A DNA stretch of 54,949 nt from positions 1 through 54,949 of the forward strand of contig NZ_NFGZ01000020.1 of the NCBI RefSeq assembly GCF_002159175.1, written 5' to 3'. Below, one piece after another: positions 51,873 through 54,949 of the stretch; position 1 is the first letter of the stretch, and the number at the start of each line of letters is the position of its first letter. Both the position numbers and the translations under genes were made by a program. The notes below the pieces were generated by a model. The model was not told the DNA's origin and searched no databases. It worked only from the letters and a program-made list of their open reading frames with translations. Source of the stretch: Flavonifractor sp. An92 (GTDB lineage Bacteria > Bacillota > Clostridia > Oscillospirales > Oscillospiraceae).

Positions 51873-52943
51873 ATGATACGGATCTGCGCGGCGGCGGTGC
51901 TGCTGGCGGTTCTGGCAGGGCTGAGCGGCTGCTCCGCCATGCTGGAGCGCTCCTATGAGGTGGTCACCGACCACCCGGAGTACCCGGTCACCGCCGACGA
52001 CTCCGGGGTGCTCAAGGCGGAGACCTACCAGGACCTGGTGAACGACATCCTCTACTTCGTCAACCAGGGGGCGGAGAGCGGCGTGATCCGCCTGATCGAC
52101 TACACCCGGGACGTGGAGAGCGATCTGAACAACGCCTGCCTGGAGGTGGCACTGGACGCCCCCATCGGCGCCTACGCGGTGGACTTCATCAAATACGACT
52201 ACACACCAGTGGTGAAATACTATGAGGCCAGCATCACCATCTCCTACTGCCGCACCCAGGAGCAGATCCGTTCCATCCAGAATGTGACGGGTACCAGCGC
52301 CATCCGGGCGGAGCTGCAGGAGGCCCTGCTCCAGTTTTCGTCGGAGTCGGTGCTCCACATCGCCTATTTCAACGAGGATGAGGACTACATCGCCTCGCTC
52401 ATTCAGCAGGCCTATTACGACACCCCCGCCGCCGCCTTCGGCATGCCGGAGTACACCATCTCCCTCTACCCGGAGACGGGGACGGAGCGCATCGTGGAGA
52501 TCCTGCTGACCTACCCCGATCAGCCGGAGACCCTCCGCCGCAAAAGCACCCAGCTCCAGCAGCAGGCCGAGCAGCTCACCGCCTCCTATGTGGGGCAGTC
52601 GGTCACAGAGGCGGCGCAGTCGCTGAAGACGCTGCTGTGGCAGCGGGTGGAGGTCCTCCCCACCGGCACGCCCGGCGCATCCACCGCCTACTCCGCCCTG
52701 ATGGAGAACCGGGCCGACAGCGAGGGCCTGGCCATGGCCTTCCAGCTCCTGTGCCAGCAGCTCAAGCTGGACTGTTCTCTGGTCCAAGGCTCCCTGGACG
52801 GTCAACCTCACTACTGGAACGTAGTGACGCTGGAAGATGGCGTGTATCGCCATCTGGACCCCAGCCACTCAGAGGGCCTTTTCTTTACCGACACCGAACT
52901 GGCCGCCCTGGGCTACACCTGGGACCGGGAGCAAATCCCTTAA
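51873..52943 (+). CDS. Lipoprotein with a cysteine-less transglutaminase-like domain
   Basis: This 356-residue lipoprotein has a signal ending in lipobox LSGC (Cys20). Residues of about 25-260 are not recognised. The C-terminal 90 residues follow the transglutaminase-like pattern, in which a Cys starts a helix ending in LC, followed by His-Trp-Asn and Leu-Asp-Pro: here ADSEGLAMAFQLLC, HYWNVV (His313) and HLDPSH (Asp329). The nucleophile position is Ser283, so the thiol chemistry is lost; the domain may only bind peptides or peptidoglycan. ATAGGAGG precedes the ATG. It ends the transcript at a strong terminator. Confidence 0.8.
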   Translation: MIRICAAAVLLAVLAGLSGCSAMLERSYEVVTDHPEYPVTADDSGVLKAETYQDLVNDILYFVNQGAESGVIRLIDYTRDVESDLNNACLEVALDAPIGAYAVDFIKYDYTPVVKYYEASITISYCRTQEQIRSIQNVTGTSAIRAELQEALLQFSSESVLHIAYFNEDEDYIASLIQQAYYDTPAAAFGMPEYTISLYPETGTERIVEILLTYPDQPETLRRKSTQLQQQAEQLTASYVGQSVTEAAQSLKTLLWQRVEVLPTGTPGASTAYSALMENRADSEGLAMAFQLLCQQLKLDCSLVQGSLDGQPHYWNVVTLEDGVYRHLDPSHSEGLFFTDTELAALGYTWDREQIP

Positions 52944-52951
52944 AACGCAGC

Positions 52952-52987
52952 AAAAAGACGCCCCGTCTTTCGACGGGGCGTCTTTTT
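52952..52987. terminator. Bidirectional terminator
   Basis: AAAAAGACGCCCCGTC (52952-52967) pairs with GACGGGGCGTCTTTTT (52972-52987), with one more T following. It serves the topoisomerase operon (+) and the TasA-like genes (-). Confidence 0.95.
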
Positions 52988-53005
52988 TGCTTTTCTCGGT
53001 CAGGC

Positions 53006-54409
53006 TCAGCTCTTGACTTCGTAGCTGTCGGAGGAAGAGATGAACATGACGTCGCCGGGGTTGACCGACTCGTTGGAGTTCGTCCAGGCGCGCTCCAGAG
53101 TGGCCCAGTCGCGGATGGGCAGCAGTTCGGTCCAGATCTCGTACTGGTTGCCGTTCTCATCCAGCTCCTCAGAGGGGTCGAAGTTGTGGGAGTTGGTGGC
53201 CTCCTGGATATCCTCATAGTACCAAGTGGAGGTATCCATATTATCCGGCCAGGTGGTCATGCCGTCCAGCAGGTGGTCCGCCTCGGGGCGGCGATCCAGC
53301 ACACGGTTGATGATGGAGATCGCCTCAGCGCGGGTGATGTTGTTATCCGGGCGGAAGGTACCGTCAGGATAGCCGCTGATGATGCCCTCGTTGGCGGCCT
53401 GGTTGATGGCCTCCTGAGCCCAGTGGCCGTCGATGTCGCTGAACATGTCGGGGCCCTCGTAGCCGCTGCCGAAGAAGCGAACCGCCATGGCAGCGAACTC
53501 AGCACGGGTGATGGAGGCGTTGGGGTCAAAGATCCCGGCGCCGCGGCCGTAAATGATGCCGGCGTTGGTCAGGGTCGAAACGGCCTTGTTGAACCAGGCA
53601 TCGGAAGGCACATCGGTGTAGGGGTTGGTGGTGGCCCAGTAGTAGTTCCGGGATTCCTCCTTCAGCAGGCGGAAGAAGATGGTGGCCACCTCGGCGCGGT
53701 TGATCTCGGCCTCGGGGTGGACCAGACCGTCGTCACGGCCCACGATGTAGGCAAAGTGGTCGCCCTTCTCCAGCTCCGGCAGGTCGCCCAAAGGCGTGGA
53801 GGGCTCGGGGATATCCGTTCCACCGCCGCCACCGGGATCGGTGCCGCCGCCGCCACCGGAGTGGTAGCCCGCCGTAAAGACCCATTCAATGGTGTCATCG
53901 ATGCCCTGGATGGCGTTGCCGGCCTCAATGGGAATGTCCAGCACCACAGTCAGGTTCAGTTCATCGTCCCGGTCCAGGCTGCCCAGCGATACGCCGTTGG
54001 CCAGATCGCCGGTAGCCAGAAGGTTTTCCTCTTTGACGTCACCCTTGTAGACATTCAGAGTAACGCCTTCATCCAGCAGTTCCTGGCGCACATTTTCGGC
54101 CTTCAGGGTCAGGTCGATCCAGGCGCTGGAGCTCATGCCGCTGGTGTTGACTTTGATCGGCTGGGTGATGTTGTCACCGGGCATCAAGCCGCCTTCCTCC
54201 GCGGCCATAGCCTGGAACAGGTTGGGATAACCCACTTCCTCTGTGGTATTGTTGTTGCTGACATTGCGGAATTCGAACTTCCGGGTGTCCTCGTTAAAGG
54301 TCACGGTGGGGATGGGATCGGCAGCCAAGGTGGTGACCGCCAGAAGTCCGCCCAGCAGGGCCACCGTCACACCGCCCGCCACCAGGGCGTACAGTTTCCG
54401 ATTTTTCAT
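53006..54409 (-). CDS. TasA/camelysin-like exported protein fused to SLH repeats
   Basis: This 467-residue surface protein has a SipW-type signal region (KLYALVAGGVTVALLGGLLA, about 1-30). Residues 33-190 resemble TasA/camelysin-type beta domains, with AAEEGGLMPGDNITQPIKV as the typical MPGD strand. A Gly-rich linker (GGGGGTDPGGGGGTD, about 193-210) leads into SLH repeats at about 225-385, for example IFDPNASITRAEFAAMAVRF and TFRPDNNITRAEAISIINRV. The last 80 residues are acidic and not recognised. The SLH part would hold a fibre-type domain on the cell wall. AAAGGAGGTGA before the ATG is a near-perfect ribosome site. It lies 15 bases after the partial gene upstream. Confidence 0.82.
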   Translation of the reverse strand: MKNRKLYALVAGGVTVALLGGLLAVTTLAADPIPTVTFNEDTRKFEFRNVSNNNTTEEVGYPNLFQAMAAEEGGLMPGDNITQPIKVNTSGMSSSAWIDLTLKAENVRQELLDEGVTLNVYKGDVKEENLLATGDLANGVSLGSLDRDDELNLTVVLDIPIEAGNAIQGIDDTIEWVFTAGYHSGGGGGTDPGGGGGTDIPEPSTPLGDLPELEKGDHFAYIVGRDDGLVHPEAEINRAEVATIFFRLLKEESRNYYWATTNPYTDVPSDAWFNKAVSTLTNAGIIYGRGAGIFDPNASITRAEFAAMAVRFFGSGYEGPDMFSDIDGHWAQEAINQAANEGIISGYPDGTFRPDNNITRAEAISIINRVLDRRPEADHLLDGMTTWPDNMDTSTWYYEDIQEATNSHNFDPSEELDENGNQYEIWTELLPIRDWATLERAWTNSNESVNPGDVMFISSSDSYEVKS

Positions 54410-54424
54410 AGCAGGTCACCTCCT

Positions 54425-54949
54425 TTAGTTACTAGTCTTGATGACAAGCGCACCCTTATCTCCGACCCTTTCAACCGAACCGTCGTTATCAATTCCCCAC
54501 ATCGTGGTCACAGCAGTTTCGGGCGCGGCCTGGATGGAGTCGGCCAGCACCTGGACATCCAGGTTGTACTCCGCGGCCTTCTCGCTACCCGGAAGAACTG
54601 TAATGGTACACAGGCTGGTTTCAGTTTTGCCCCCCTTCGGAGCCACGGGCTTCGTGTAGTAGTAGTACCCGTCGCTGCCCAGGACCCAACCTTCACCCAA
54701 ATTCTCGCTCATCTCGTAGTCTTGGCCTTCCATAGGCGTACCGGCTACGATGTCTCCGCCGGGCTGCTCACCGTCGTTATACTGACCAGCCACTGCTCCG
54801 TTCCGCCAGCTAAAGACCAGCGCCACGCGGACATAGGCCTCCACGCTGCCGTTGTTGGTAACTTTAATTTCACTCTTGGTTCCAGCATCCGGATCAAAGC
54901 TCTCCTCCACATCCGGGTCCACATTACCCATGGTGAAGGTGTTGGTCAC
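54425..54949 (-). CDS. TasA/camelysin-like exported protein, 5' end outside the window
   Basis: These 174 residues are the C-terminal part of a protein whose start lies beyond base 54949. VTNTFTMGNVDPDVEE and the strand IKVTNNGSVEAYVRVAL are typical of SipW-dependent TasA/camelysin-type fibre or matrix proteins, in which this text normally follows a signal peptide and a short N-terminal segment. The apparent GTG at the window edge is therefore probably an internal Val. It forms one transcript with the SLH-bearing homologue. A SipW-like signal peptidase may lie just to the right; it is not visible. Confidence 0.75.
   Translation of the reverse strand: MTNTFTMGNVDPDVEESFDPDAGTKSEIKVTNNGSVEAYVRVALVFSWRNGAVAGQYNDGEQPGGDIVAGTPMEGQDYEMSENLGEGWVLGSDGYYYYTKPVAPKGGKTETSLCTITVLPGSEKAAEYNLDVQVLADSIQAAPETAVTTMWGIDNDGSVERVGDKGALVIKTSN

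Overview
The window reads as chromosomal DNA of a high-GC, anaerobic, spore-forming Firmicute, most plausibly a gut member of the Oscillospiraceae (Flavonifractor/Oscillibacter/Lawsonibacter-like). This is inferred from the gene content: a clostridial flavodiiron-rubredoxin-reductase fusion, a V-type ATPase operon, yaaL-bofA of sporulation, S-layer-homology (SLH) proteins, strong AGGAGG ribosome sites, many GTG/TTG starts and a strong G/C third-position bias. No tRNA, rRNA, CRISPR array, transposase or phage module was found.

Layout. 1-4172 (+): YibE/F membrane protein, a QueG-like Fe-S protein, a NagZ-like GH3 enzyme and a lone PTS EIIA(Glc). 4177-6717 (-): the flavodiiron/rubredoxin/NROR fusion, divergent from aspartate ammonia-lyase (6994-8436, +). 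8503-11399 (-): an NCS1 nucleobase/hydantoin permease and dihydropyrimidinase operon, with two large dyads in its control region. 11721-12143: a tiny Cys-rich gene and a structured, terminator-ended stretch. 12313-19097 (+): a complete dipeptide ABC transporter (D-F-A-B-C) followed by an M24 Xaa-Pro peptidase, so uptake and cleavage are encoded together. 19152-23833 (-): ttcA - yhaO-like - yhaN-like - lepB, all overlapping. 24103-24956 (+): rplM-rpsI behind a textbook promoter and L13-type leader. 25069-26548 (+): a MATE efflux pump preceded by a 29-codon leader ORF and an 18-bp terminator hairpin. 26717-28690 (+): a large SLH protein.

28783-37471 (-): a nine-gene V-type ATPase operon in the same order as the Enterococcus ntp operon (F-I-K-E-C-G-A-B-D); its K subunit keeps the residues that bind Na+ in E. 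hirae. 37990-40268 (-): putative glycoside hydrolase, MarR regulator and a protein made almost only of three SLH repeats. 40445-45105 (+): a yybP-ykoY Mn2+ riboswitch with its terminator, a P-type cation ATPase, a HAD phosphatase and a Gfo/Idh/MocA oxidoreductase. 45156-45730 (-): yaaL-bofA. 46068-52943 (+): a divergent type II topoisomerase pair (ParE/ParC-like), a YitT membrane protein, a LUD-domain protein and a lipoprotein with a transglutaminase fold that has lost its cysteine. 53006-54949 (-): two TasA/camelysin-like exported proteins, one carrying SLH repeats; the second runs off the window.

The most original signals are regulatory: the leader-peptide/terminator arrangement before the MATE gene, the symmetric dyads at the NCS1 promoter, the double hairpin between dppA and dppB, and the Mn2+ riboswitch that implies a manganese substrate for an ATPase normally called a calcium pump. 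All boundaries and functions come from reading the sequence; no database search was run.
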